A DNA stretch of 64,000 nt, from positions 1 to 64,000 of the forward strand of contig NZ_JASITE010000026.1 of NCBI RefSeq assembly GCF_030767025.1. Reading direction: 5' to 3'. How positions within the stretch are numbered: position 1 is the stretch's first letter; every line of letters begins with the position of its first letter. Positions 25,927 through 33,814 of the stretch are shown here, piece by piece. Below the pieces are notes generated by a model. That model was not told the DNA's origin and did not search any database. It saw only the letters and a program-made list of their open reading frames with translations. The translations under genes were made by a program, and so were the position numbers. The stretch is from Nocardia sp. CC227C. GTDB taxonomy: Bacteria > Actinomycetota > Actinomycetes > Mycobacteriales > Mycobacteriaceae.

Positions 25927-26762
25927 TCACGGGGTGATGCCCAAGGTGCGGAGGGCTTCGAGGACGTTGCGGGTGTCTTGCAGGTCGCGGAACCGTTGTT
26001 CAGCGGTTTGCGGGCGCGGTTCGGGCGGGAACGGCGGCGGCAACTTGCCCGAGAGCGACGCGGGAATGACCCGCATCAGCTCCTTCAGCAAGTCGATCTG
26101 CCGCAACAGCAGCAGCACTTCCAGCGAGTAGCCTTCCGGCGACAACGGCGGATGCTGCTCGGGCAGCGGCTGTTTCGCGCGCTCGCGGCCGAGGTCTTCG
26201 TCCATCGCCAGCGCCGACTGATACTTCGAGTGCAGCTTCAGCTGAGCAAGGAACCGGTACAGCTGCGGCCACGGGTGGCGACCGCGGAAGAAGTCCAGCA
26301 GGTCCCACCCGTGGCCGTGCGTCCACAGGTCGGATTCGATTTCGGCCCCGTACTCCTCGATGAGGAGTACGAGGGCTACGCGCCCCCCGGCAGCGCGCCC
26401 GCTTCCTCACCGGGATCGGCGTCGAAGTGATCGCTGATGTCGCCGATGAACGGCAGCAGCACTTCCGCCGGTTCGTCTTTGATGACCGCCCACACGCGGT
26501 CGAAGGCGTCACCGAGGACAGTGCGCACCAAATCACGCATGCGAGTGGGATCGACCTCGCCCTTGCGGTCAACCAGCTCCAGCAGCGCGGTCAACCGTTC
26601 GATGCTGTCGGGGGCGGTGATCTCCACGGGCGGTTCGCAGCCGTCGAAAATGTAGGGGGCCTTGGGCTTGTGCTGGGCGCGTGCCTCGTCGCGCAGGGTG
26701 GCCCAACGCGACTTCTTCGGCGCTTCGACCTCGACGGGTGCGGTCTTCTTGGCGGCAGCCAT
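25927..26762 (-). CDS. tail assembly chaperone GT fusion (via -1 frameshift)
   Basis: The long chaperone made when ribosomes slip at GGGGGGC (26388 down to 26382). After the slip the frame reads RVALVLLIEEYGAEIESDLW and continues through WDLLDFFRGRHPWPQLYRFL to the stop at 25927. That is the conserved T-part of actinophage chaperones. The T frame has no good start of its own; an internal ATG at 26205 would give only its end. Located just before the tape measure gene, which it coats during tail assembly. Confidence 0.85.
26376..26762 (-). CDS. tail assembly chaperone G
   Basis: The 128-residue unshifted product, ending at TAG three codons after the slippery sequence. Lys/Ala-rich N-terminus, then a helical core with FDRVWAVIKDEPAEVLLPFI. 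Expected to be made in excess over the GT fusion, as in lambda-type phages. Preceded by the 61-residue small gene and the major tail protein in the usual order. Confidence 0.8.
   Translation of the reverse strand: MAAAKKTAPVEVEAPKKSRWATLRDEARAQHKPKAPYIFDGCEPPVEITAPDSIERLTALLELVDRKGEVDPTRMRDLVRTVLGDAFDRVWAVIKDEPAEVLLPFIGDISDHFDADPGEEAGALPGGA
26382..26388 (-). promoter_or_regulatory. programmed -1 ribosomal frameshift site
   Basis: On the coding strand the heptamer is G GGG GGC, read in frame as CCG GGG GGC; it fits the X XXY YYZ rule and lies three codons before the stop of the G frame. Both tRNAs can re-pair after slipping one base back. The downstream -1 frame is open for about 150 codons and has the known T-part signature. 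Confidence 0.8.
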
Positions 26763-26789
26763 GATGGTGGTCCTCCTGGCGGACGGGGG

Positions 26790-26975
26790 CTACTTGCTGG
26801 TGGGTTTCTTGTCGCCCAGTACGGGCCGGTCGACGGCCTTGGGGGCGGGCTTGGGCGCTGTCCGCGCGGGCGCGATCCGGTAGCCCTGGGCGCGCAGTTG
26901 CTCGCGTTCGGTCGCGGAGCCGGCGGTGTATTCGCGGCCGTCGGGGGCGACCATGCGGACGGGAGTGAATGCCAT
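26790..26975 (-). CDS. small phage protein, 61 aa
   Basis: A basic protein with MAFTPVRMVAPDGREYTAGS at its start and a Lys/Pro/Ala-rich tail. Small proteins with this VRMVxPDGREY start commonly lie between major tail protein and chaperone genes in actinophages. Function not known. Confidence 0.6.
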   Translation of the reverse strand: MAFTPVRMVAPDGREYTAGSATEREQLRAQGYRIAPARTAPKPAPKAVDRPVLGDKKPTSK

Positions 26976-27017
26976 GAGGTCTCTCCTGGCCTGGCTGTGA
27001 ACGAGGAAGTGGAGCCT

Positions 27018-27049
27018 GCCCCGCGCGCGGCCAGGAACACGCGCGGGGC
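27018..27049 (-). terminator. hairpin after major tail protein gene
   Basis: Perfect 10-bp arms GCCCCGCGCG (27018-27027) and CGCGCGGGGC (27040-27049), 12-base loop, 20 bases after the major tail gene's stop. No U-tract follows on the minus strand, so it may act as a partial terminator or as an mRNA-stabilising end that sets high major tail protein output. Confidence 0.55.
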
Positions 27050-27068
27050 GGCTGCTCAGGTACGCGGG

Positions 27069-27977
27069 TTAGGCGTAGGTGAGGTTGACCGGGGCCGAGG
27101 CGCCGGTCGCGTTGGTGACGACCACCGGGTAGGAGCCGGCCGACTGCGCGGACGACACCATCGTCAGAGTGGTGTCGGAGATGACGTTGAACGCCACCGA
27201 GCCACCGGCGATCGTGACATCGGTCGTGCCCGTGAAGTGCTGGCCGGAGATCTCGATGATTTCGCCACCGGCAATCGCCGCCGTAGCAGGATCGAACGAG
27301 GTGATGGTCGGGGCGGACGCGGTGGCGGTGAAGCCCATGTCGGCGAGCAACGCGCTGACGCCGGGGCCACAGATGACGTTCTTCAGCGAGTAGCCGAGGT
27401 CTTCGTCGATCTTCGCCGACCAGGTGAGGTTGTAGGACAGGCTGCCGTCCTGCGACCAGGTCTGTTCACCGACCTGGGTGACGGTGGCGCGCGGCAGAAT
27501 CCGCAGAATCCAGATCTGGTCCGCGCCCGAGCCGTCGACCATGCCGAAAATGAGGCGGTGGTAGCGGGTTTCGGGGGCGGTCGGGTCGGCGTACTGGATC
27601 TCGGAGGTCGTCGGGTCCGCGGTGATCGCGGACAAGTCGATACCCGAGTACAGCTCGAGCGCGCGGCGGCGAGTCTCCAGCAGGGTCGTGGTGACGGTGA
27701 CCTTGCGGGAGATGATGTCGGTGCGCGGGGGTTCGAGCGCACCCCAGGCTTCCACGTCGCTCGATTCGATTTCGGGCGAGAAGGACGGTGGGGCGTCCTT
27801 GGCGGTGAAGCCGAGCGAGTCGAAGCCGGTGAGGGCCTGGAATTCGGCGCTGACGCCGGAGGTGAACGCGGGAGGGATGGCGGCCGACATGTCGCCGATG
27901 AGCACGAAGCCCTTGTTCGGGCGGCGAATGAGCGACGGCTTCCAGTCCGCGACCTGGTCGAAAGTGACAGCAGGCAT
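27069..27977 (-). CDS. major tail protein with C-terminal IPT/TIG domain
   Basis: A 302-residue tube protein. Residues about 1-220 are the tail-tube fold (KGFVLIGDMSAAIPPAF to LTWSAKIDEDLGYSL). Residues about 225-302 form an Ig-like IPT/TIG domain (PTITSFDPATAAIAGGEIIE), an optional surface decoration. Genes on both sides (tail terminator, chaperones) support the call. A hairpin follows the gene and another precedes it. Confidence 0.85.
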   Translation of the reverse strand: MPAVTFDQVADWKPSLIRRPNKGFVLIGDMSAAIPPAFTSGVSAEFQALTGFDSLGFTAKDAPPSFSPEIESSDVEAWGALEPPRTDIISRKVTVTTTLLETRRRALELYSGIDLSAITADPTTSEIQYADPTAPETRYHRLIFGMVDGSGADQIWILRILPRATVTQVGEQTWSQDGSLSYNLTWSAKIDEDLGYSLKNVICGPGVSALLADMGFTATASAPTITSFDPATAAIAGGEIIEISGQHFTGTTDVTIAGGSVAFNVISDTTLTMVSSAQSAGSYPVVVTNATGASAPVNLTYA

Positions 27978-27996
27978 GTAGATGTCCTTGGTTCAG

Positions 27997-28042
27997 GCAC
28001 ACCCAGAGACCCGCTGCCAGCAATGGGCGGCGGGTGGTGTGC
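27997..28042. other. stem-loop between tail terminator and major tail genes
   Basis: Nested inverted repeats: GCACACC (27997-28003) pairs with GGTGTGC (28036-28042), and ACCCGC (28009-28014) with GCGGGT (28030-28035). It lies in the 81-base leader of the major tail protein gene. Could act as a processing or attenuation element; no promoter boxes are visible. Confidence 0.45.
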
Positions 28043-28058
28043 GAGAGGTGAAGAGGTG

Positions 28059-28436
28059 TTAGGCGCGTGGTCGGCGGTAGGACAGCCGGACCGTGGCGGT
28101 GACGCCGCGAGCGTCGCGTTGGACGGGCGGAATGTATTGGCCGCCGGTGCGTTCCTCGGCTGTGTCGATCAGGTAGCCGCCCGGTGCGGTGTTGCCTGCG
28201 GCGCGGATGCGTTCCTGCCCAGCGGTTTTCAACGTCTTGGATTCGGCACGCGTGTTGTGGACGTATTCGACGTCGATGACCGGGTTGTCGGTGACGCCGT
28301 CTTCGGTGCCGCCGACGCGGGTGACGTAGATGTAGGGCGGGTCGATCTCGTCGCTTTCGAACGTCACCACCGGGGCGATGTCCTCGAGCAGGGCGCGCAT
28401 GACGTCGTCGAATTCGGGATACGGCGGCAGTGCCAT
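28059..28436 (-). CDS. tail terminator / head-to-tail connector, 125 aa
   Basis: A 125-residue protein, last of the connector set before the major tail gene, where tail terminators normally lie. PPYPEFDDVMRALLEDIAP at the start and VTATVRLSYRRPR at the end fit this class (minor capsid-like gp9/gpU type). It would cap the tail tube. Confidence 0.65.
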   Translation of the reverse strand: MALPPYPEFDDVMRALLEDIAPVVTFESDEIDPPYIYVTRVGGTEDGVTDNPVIDVEYVHNTRAESKTLKTAGQERIRAAGNTAPGGYLIDTAEERTGGQYIPPVQRDARGVTATVRLSYRRPRA

Positions 28437-28732
28437 CAGTCGCTCACGTCCTGGATGAAGTCGTGCATGACATGCTCAGCCTTGTTCCAGCGGGTGCCGT
28501 GTTCACGGAAGCGCGCGTAGTGGCCGGAGGCGTAGACGATGCCTTCCTGGACACCGCCCGCACCGGGCATGACGTCGGCTTCCACGTGGGTGGCGTTGAA
28601 ACCGGTCCTCCACTTCGAGCGCAGCGCCCACCGGTCGGAGCCTTGTTCGGCGACTTCCTGCAAGAACTCGCGTAGCTCAGGGCTTTCGCGTAGAAGCCTG
28701 TCGAGGTCGTTGTCAGTTCCGTCGTATTCCAC
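28436..28732 (-). CDS. HK97 gp10-like neck protein, 98 aa
   Basis: A GTG start preceded by AAGGA gives a 98-residue product; earlier starts lie inside the upstream gene. LREFLQEVAEQGSDRWALRS and ASGHYARFREHGTRWNKA fit HK97 gp10-like head-tail joining proteins. Overlaps its neighbours by 20 bases and one base. Confidence 0.65.
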   Translation of the reverse strand: MEYDGTDNDLDRLLRESPELREFLQEVAEQGSDRWALRSKWRTGFNATHVEADVMPGAGGVQEGIVYASGHYARFREHGTRWNKAEHVMHDFIQDVSD

Positions 28733-29087
28733 TGCCGCCGTCCTTCGCGATACGGAAGCGGACCCCGCTGCTCCAGCCAGTGAAGCTGTTCGGGGTGTCG
28801 CGGACTTGGCCGTCGATGACGAACTCGTTGCCGTTCGGCAGCCGAATCCGGTCGGAGGCAATGACATCCGAGCCAGCGGGGGCGGTCACCTGAGCGACCA
28901 ACACCAGCAGTTCACCGCTGGTGTTGTCCTCGGAATCGGTCACCCACTTCAGGTCACACGGACCGATCTGATGCGTTGCTTCCGGCCCGATCGGATCGCC
29001 CTGCCAGTCCTTGGCGTTCGCCGCGCCGCGGCGCACCACGGTCAACATCGTGCCCTGCGGGTAGCTGGGCGGCTGATAGTTCACCAT
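28713..29087 (-). CDS. head-to-tail stopper, 124 aa
   Basis: Beta-rich 124-residue protein with GTMLTVVRRG at the start, a conserved RIRLPNGNEFVIDGQV segment and FTGWSSGVRFRI near the end, as in actinophage stopper proteins (SPP1 gp16 role). It seals the portal channel. Position second in the connector set agrees. Confidence 0.65.
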   Translation of the reverse strand: MVNYQPPSYPQGTMLTVVRRGAANAKDWQGDPIGPEATHQIGPCDLKWVTDSEDNTSGELLVLVAQVTAPAGSDVIASDRIRLPNGNEFVIDGQVRDTPNSFTGWSSGVRFRIAKDGGSGIRRN

Positions 29088-29497
29088 GTGCGTGGCCTCG
29101 TGGAGGCGAGCCCTGCGTTGCGGAGGATGAGCAGCGCCGACGACGACAGCGTCTTGAGCGAGGCGTCGATTTCCTGAGCGCTGGGCGCGTCCGCGTAGGT
29201 GACCGAGCCGCCGTCGGCGGTTTGGGTCTTGATCGCGACTTCACGCCCGACAGTGCCTGCGACGGGGTCGATGCCGGCGAGGTGCCATTGCGCGGCCTGC
29301 GCGCACGTGGCGTCTCGCATCGCGTGAGCGATGTCCAGGTCTACTGGGAGCCCTGCCGGGTCGGTGTCGTAGAGGTCGCAGCGGGTCGCGGAGCGCACGA
29401 GCTGGGACGCGAATTTGATGAGATGGGTGGCCGCGGCCGTGGTGGGGAGGTCGGTGAGCCAGTCAGCCAGATCATCCGGGACGGCGTAGACCAGCAC
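29081..29497 (-). CDS. head-to-tail adaptor, 138 aa
   Basis: An all-helical protein starting at GTG, first in the connector set downstream of the coat gene, the usual place of the adaptor that sits under the portal. Segments ATRCDLYDTDPAGLPVDLDI and AMRDATCAQAAQWHLAGIDP are typical. Overlaps the stopper gene by seven bases. Confidence 0.65.
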   Translation of the reverse strand: MLVYAVPDDLADWLTDLPTTAAATHLIKFASQLVRSATRCDLYDTDPAGLPVDLDIAHAMRDATCAQAAQWHLAGIDPVAGTVGREVAIKTQTADGGSVTYADAPSAQEIDASLKTLSSSALLILRNAGLASTRPRTW

Positions 29498-29503
29498 TGC
29501 TCA

Positions 29504-29734
29504 TCACTCCTTGCGGGTGCGCGGGCGACGAGCCGCCTTGGTCGCGGGCTTAGCTTCCGGCTCCGGCTCGGGTTCCGGCTCGCTCGTAGCCGCTAGGTGC
29601 ACGTGTTCGTGCGGTTCCGGCTGAGGCACTTCGGATTCGGGAATCTCGGTCCAGTACGCCCACTCCAAGAGGTCTGGGCGCGGGGTCTCGGAGGCGATCA
29701 CCCAGTCCGAATGCAGGTACTTGTAATAGTGCAC
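29504..29734 (-). CDS. hypothetical, 76 aa, between coat and adaptor genes
   Basis: Aromatic N-terminus (MHYYKYLHSDWVIAS), then a Glu/Pro repeat tract and a Lys/Arg-rich tail. Small proteins with an acidic-proline linker and basic end lie after coat genes in many actinophages; a head decoration or DNA-contact role is possible but unproven. Confidence 0.5.
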   Translation of the reverse strand: MHYYKYLHSDWVIASETPRPDLLEWAYWTEIPESEVPQPEPHEHVHLAATSEPEPEPEPEAKPATKAARRPRTRKE

Positions 29735-29760
29735 GTGTCTCCGAAAGTGGTTGAAGCACT

Positions 29761-29801
29761 ACCGGTATCCGGCAGCCAGTGAACGGCTGCCGAATACCGG
29801 T
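29761..29801 (-). terminator. terminator-like hairpin after coat gene
   Basis: ACCGGTATCCGGCAGCC (29761-29777) pairs with the complementary arm at 29785-29801: 17 bp with one mismatch and a seven-base loop, starting eight bases after the coat stop codon. Likely protects or partially terminates the abundant coat mRNA. Confidence 0.6.
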
Positions 29802-29808
29802 GCAGTGA

Positions 29809-30729
29809 CTACGGGGCCAGAGCGCCGCGCAGCAGGACGCCGCGGTCAGCGTCGAGGGTCTTGGTGCCGTACAGGATGTCCAGAGACATGACCTCGGCCT
29901 TTTCCTGCATGTCGTACTGCTTGACCAGACGCAGCGACAGGCCCTTGTAGGACACGACGGTCGCCCAGGTGTTGTCGGTGGGCAGTGCCAGAGTCGCCGA
30001 CGCGAACGCGACAGCGGTCTTGTGGAAGGCCAAACCGACCTCGGTGGTGGGCTGGCCCGAGGCCGGGCTGCCCGCGGGCTGGACGATGTTCTGGGTCATG
30101 AACGTTTCGAAGCCGAAGATGTCGCGGCCCAGCGAGCCCTTGCGCAGCGCCTCGGTGGAGCCGGACTTGTCGGCATGCTTCAGCATGTCGGTGTTCAGCC
30201 ACGGCGCGCGAGTGCTGGGGCCGATGACCGCCGACCGCTCCGACGCCGGAACATTCTGGATGTTCAGCTGGCGGTCGGCCTCGATCAGCACCTCCGGTTT
30301 GTTCCACTCGTACCCGGTCTGTGTGCCCGCGACCTGGGTGAAGTCAGTCTTCGCCTGCGCGATAATCGACCGGTCGACGGCCTGAGCGATAGCTTCCGCC
30401 GCCGGGGTCAGGAACTGGCTGTCGAAGTCCTCCAGGTGCAGAGTCAGATCCTCTGCGGTGACCTGGAACGACACGTCCTTGTGAGTGTCGAGGGTGACCG
30501 GGATACCGGTCTCGGAGGCGTTCTGGATGGTGATGCCGGGGTTCTGGCGATCGAAATCCTGCGCGGTGAACGTCGCGGGCTGCCGGATGGTGACGGTGGC
30601 ACCGACCTTCTGTCCGCGCCATTCCTGGCTGACGTCGGTGTAGACCAACGGCACCATGCACAGCTTTTCGTACAGGTTCGCCAGCGCCTGCTTGGCGATG
30701 ACATCGGGGGTGAGAAGAGTGTTTGCCAT
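29809..30729 (-). CDS. major capsid protein (P22 coat-like)
   Basis: A 306-residue coat protein of the P22 gp5-like type used by many actinophages. Typical features: N-terminal LLTPDVIAKQALANLYEKLC, VGATVTIRQPATFTAQDF, QVTAEDLTLHLEDFDSQFL and the C-terminal KTLDADRGVLLRGALAP. Scaffold gene precedes and connector genes follow. Forms the icosahedral head. Confidence 0.85.
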   Translation of the reverse strand: MANTLLTPDVIAKQALANLYEKLCMVPLVYTDVSQEWRGQKVGATVTIRQPATFTAQDFDRQNPGITIQNASETGIPVTLDTHKDVSFQVTAEDLTLHLEDFDSQFLTPAAEAIAQAVDRSIIAQAKTDFTQVAGTQTGYEWNKPEVLIEADRQLNIQNVPASERSAVIGPSTRAPWLNTDMLKHADKSGSTEALRKGSLGRDIFGFETFMTQNIVQPAGSPASGQPTTEVGLAFHKTAVAFASATLALPTDNTWATVVSYKGLSLRLVKQYDMQEKAEVMSLDILYGTKTLDADRGVLLRGALAP

Positions 30730-30751
30730 GTGGGCGTGCTCCTAGTGAGCG

Positions 30752-31510
30752 TCAGATGCGTTCGCGCTCGCGCTTTGCGCGCATCTCGGCACGAATGTCA
30801 TCGATCGACTTGGCGGCGTTCGGCTTAGGGGCCGCGTTGCCGCCGGTGAGGTCACCGCCGCTACGAGGTGCCGACACCCGGTCGGCGATCTTCTTCAGCT
30901 TTGGATTGGATTCGACTGCCGCAGAAACGATTTGCTCCACCTGGGAGGCGAAATCGTCGGCAGACGGGTCGAGGTTCTTGAGCGCCCCAGTACCGGCGAG
31001 GTAGGGGGCGAGGATGCTGGTGTCGCCGTCGCATTTGTCGGCGGCCACGTTGAGCGCTTTCTCGATGCGCAGCGCACGAAGCTCCTGGGCCGCGGCATCA
31101 CGTTCGGAAGCCAGCTGAGTTTCCCGGTCCTGCGCTTGCTTCAGCAGCTCAGCCGGGTCAGGAGGGGTGTCATCCTGGATCAAACCGAGCGCTCGGCCGA
31201 TCTGCTCGGACAGCTCCCGCTGCGCCTTCTCCGCTGCTTCCTTCGCTGCCTGTTCGGCGGCTTCTTTGCCTTTGACTCGGGCGGCGGCGGCTTCGTCGCG
31301 CAGTTTCTTGACGTACTTTTCGTCGTACGTCTTCTCGGCTGGCTTGTCAGATTCCTTGGTGGAATCGGTGTCGCCGGAGGTTTTTTCGGTTTCGGTGACC
31401 TGTACATCGCCACCGATATCCGTGGCTCCGTTCGATTCCGGCTGCGCGGGAGCAGTGGTTTCGACGGCGGGTTCAGTTGTGGTTTCCTGGGGTGTGCCTT
31501 CGTCGGGCAT
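30752..31510 (-). CDS. scaffolding protein
   Basis: A 252-residue protein made of an acidic Thr/Glu-rich N-terminus (1-60), a long Lys/Ala/Glu coiled coil (about 60-150) and a basic C-terminus ending in RAEMRAKRERER. Charge layout and position just before the coat gene identify it as the scaffold that guides prohead assembly. AGGAGG lies before the ATG. Confidence 0.8.
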   Translation of the reverse strand: MPDEGTPQETTTEPAVETTAPAQPESNGATDIGGDVQVTETEKTSGDTDSTKESDKPAEKTYDEKYVKKLRDEAAAARVKGKEAAEQAAKEAAEKAQRELSEQIGRALGLIQDDTPPDPAELLKQAQDRETQLASERDAAAQELRALRIEKALNVAADKCDGDTSILAPYLAGTGALKNLDPSADDFASQVEQIVSAAVESNPKLKKIADRVSAPRSGGDLTGGNAAPKPNAAKSIDDIRAEMRAKRERERI

Positions 31511-31579
31511 GAATGTGCCTCCTGGACACGGAGAAACACCCGTCGGCGACCTGGCCAGACGAGGTGTTGATATGACGAG

Positions 31580-31668
31580 ACCCCCAGGGCCACGGGGCCA
31601 GAACTGGGGGTTTATGAATCCGCTTGCGCGGAAGTATCAGTTATTCAGTCCGTCCGACAGGGTCGGAC
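31580..31668. other. two hairpins in leader of scaffold/coat genes
   Basis: In the 175-base gap before the scaffold gene, ACCCCCAG (31580-31587) pairs with CTGGGGGT (31604-31611), and GTCCGAC (31652-31658) pairs with GTCGGAC (31662-31668) around a three-base loop. A processing site, terminator/antiterminator pair or translational leader is possible; no clear promoter is visible. Confidence 0.45.
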
Positions 31669-31685
31669 CCTTGTAGGTAGGGCTG

Positions 31686-31970
31686 TTAGGGCTGTTCCCG
31701 GTCGGGAAAGAACTGCGACACGTAGGCGATCGCATCTTCTTCGGTCGGCGGATGCTCACGATCGTGGACCTGCTCGGCAAACCGTGCCCGAGCGCGGTCG
31801 ATCAGCGCAGCCTTCTCTGCCGGGGCCGCGTCCGCGAGTTCGAAGAGAAGATCTTCCACCTCGGAGGTCAGGCCGCTGTCGGAGTGGGGCGGCTCGCCCT
31901 GTAGCGCCGCGGCGAGCATGGCGTCGAAGATGGCGCGCAGCCGGTCGAGGCTGGGTTGGGACCGTCTCAC
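31686..31970 (-). CDS. hypothetical, 94 aa, between MuF and scaffold
   Basis: Helical acidic protein, not recognised. Overlaps the MuF stop by four bases. Head-region position suggests a minor head or assembly protein. Confidence 0.5.
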   Translation of the reverse strand: MRRSQPSLDRLRAIFDAMLAAALQGEPPHSDSGLTSEVEDLLFELADAAPAEKAALIDRARARFAEQVHDREHPPTEEDAIAYVSQFFPDREQP

Positions 31971-33814
31971 CGTCCGCCTCCTGGTGTCGACATCCGCAGC
32001 AGCAGTTGATGCAGGACCTTAGCGGGTTCGGATGCTCGGTCACCACCGATCTCGACTTCCGCGAACGCGTTCGCGAGCGCCTCCGCGGGGTTGAGCTTGC
32101 CGAACGGGCCGTCCTCGAAGCTGTACAAGCTCAGGCGTGCCCGCCATTGCAGGTATCGCAGCATCCGCTGCGCGTCACGCTCCCCCGGTTCGAGAGGGTT
32201 GCGGGGGTGCCAGTAGTCGACGAGTGTCTGTTCGGCGACCTCGCGGGCGTGGCGTTTGCCCGCGTGTTCGATGGCATGACCGAACTCGTGCACGATCGCC
32301 GCATAGTAGGGGCGCGCCGCGAAGACTTTCGGATGTTTGCCCGACGCGATACTGCCGGCCCATGCCTCACGCATCCGTTCGGCGTCGGTCGCGTAGATGA
32401 CGTTGAGCCAGATAGCCTTCGCGTACTCATGTCCGTCGCTGCGGCGACGTGCCCCCTTGGTGACGGCATACACGTCCGCGGGGTCGTCATCGGGTGCCAG
32501 GAATTCGGTGATGTCGCGAATGCCGACAGTGCGGAGGTCGATGTCGGGGTACTTGGCGAGCATGTCATGGAGGGCGCGGCCGTACTCTCGAGCGGCTTCG
32601 AGGTCGACGCCGGGAAGGTCGAATCCGACCGTGTTGAGCCCGTAACGACTGCTCAGGATGTCCGCGACTTCCTGAGGGCTGGTGGCAGCGTCGAACGGGG
32701 ACGGCGGAATCGGCGCCGGTTGCTTCGGCTGATCGGGTGGTTGACCAGAACCGCGGTCGCCGCCGGCCATGAAACTGAGCTGGCTGCGATCGGAGTCACT
32801 GTCGTGCCGGCGTGCGGTGGCGGCGACGAGTTCGCGGCGTGCTGTGCGCTGCGCCGTGGTCGACGGTGCTACGGCGGCGACCCGTTCTTGGGCGCGCACG
32901 CGCCGTTCGCGGGCGCGGCGCCGTTGGCTGTCTCGGTAGCCCTCGCGGTCGGGCACGCTGTCGGCTGGTGGGAGCGGGGAATCCGGGGTCCACACGGAGA
33001 CGACGTGGCGGCAGCCGTGATGCCACAGTCCGTCGCGGCGGGAGTCGGCGATCGAGGCAAACACCCGCACGGCGACTTCCTGCCCGACTCTGTTTGTCGC
33101 CGTATAGGTTCCACGCGTCTGCCCGGTGATCGACAGCACCCTACCTTCGAACGGCGTACACAGCACGCACGCTTGCGGGACGTCGGAGACGACGACCAAG
33201 TCGTGGCCTTGCGCGGCGAGCGTCTGGGTGTATGCCTCGACTTCGGCGTAGGTGACCGATGCCCGGATCGCGGTCTCCACATACGACGTCAGCGAATAGT
33301 GGCGGCCCGACGCGCTCACATACCCGGTGACACCTCGCGCAGCGTCACCGCTGAGTGATCGTTGGATCGCCGCGGCGCGTTCAGCGTCGGTGAACGCGGG
33401 GTCGCGAGCAGCGTCGACGGCACGACGAAACGCCTCTTCAGCCCAGCGGGCGATCCGCGGGTGCGTCGCAGCGACACGTGCGTACACGTCGTCGGCGATG
33501 TCACGTGCCCGCCCGGAATCCGCGTCTCTCGCGTCGATATGGAGGTCGGTGAGCGCGTTCGCGTGCCCATACTCCCATGCTTGGGAGACTGCGTCGTCGA
33601 CCAAGGGGCGGGCGTCGCGAGTGAGCGACTCGATGACCTTCGCGATACCGCGGCGTAGGCGCAGCAGCCGCGCGAGCATCTTGACCAGCCAGTAGGCGCC
33701 AGGGATGGGCGCGAGGATGCGGGCGAGCCACTTCAGCACCGATTGCTCGGCTGCTTCGTAGCGGGCGACGACCGGGCGGGCGAGCTGGTCACCGAAGGTG
33801 GGTTTAAGCGGCAT
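31967..33814 (-). CDS. MuF-like capsid protein fused to zinc metallopeptidase domain
   Basis: A 615-residue protein. Residues about 1-290 are a phage Mu F / minor capsid protein 2 domain, including CVLCTPFEGRVLSI and GLWHHGCRH, with a hydrophobic stretch near residue 40. A proline-rich linker (about 350-385) leads to a C-terminal domain with YYAAIVHEFGHAIEH (HExxH near residue 510) and a later EALANAFAEVE that could provide the third zinc ligand. Mu F proteins are packed in the head and can carry effector domains into the cell at infection. A zincin payload is the reading here. Confidence 0.75.
   Translation of the reverse strand: MPLKPTFGDQLARPVVARYEAAEQSVLKWLARILAPIPGAYWLVKMLARLLRLRRGIAKVIESLTRDARPLVDDAVSQAWEYGHANALTDLHIDARDADSGRARDIADDVYARVAATHPRIARWAEEAFRRAVDAARDPAFTDAERAAAIQRSLSGDAARGVTGYVSASGRHYSLTSYVETAIRASVTYAEVEAYTQTLAAQGHDLVVVSDVPQACVLCTPFEGRVLSITGQTRGTYTATNRVGQEVAVRVFASIADSRRDGLWHHGCRHVVSVWTPDSPLPPADSVPDREGYRDSQRRRARERRVRAQERVAAVAPSTTAQRTARRELVAATARRHDSDSDRSQLSFMAGGDRGSGQPPDQPKQPAPIPPSPFDAATSPQEVADILSSRYGLNTVGFDLPGVDLEAAREYGRALHDMLAKYPDIDLRTVGIRDITEFLAPDDDPADVYAVTKGARRRSDGHEYAKAIWLNVIYATDAERMREAWAGSIASGKHPKVFAARPYYAAIVHEFGHAIEHAGKRHAREVAEQTLVDYWHPRNPLEPGERDAQRMLRYLQWRARLSLYSFEDGPFGKLNPAEALANAFAEVEIGGDRASEPAKVLHQLLLRMSTPGGGR

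Noticed and set aside
25927..26205. Treating the 92-codon frame before the tape measure as an independent gene
   Set aside because: Conserved T-part sequence continues upstream of its ATG in the same frame up to the slippery heptamer, so it is the end of the frameshift product.
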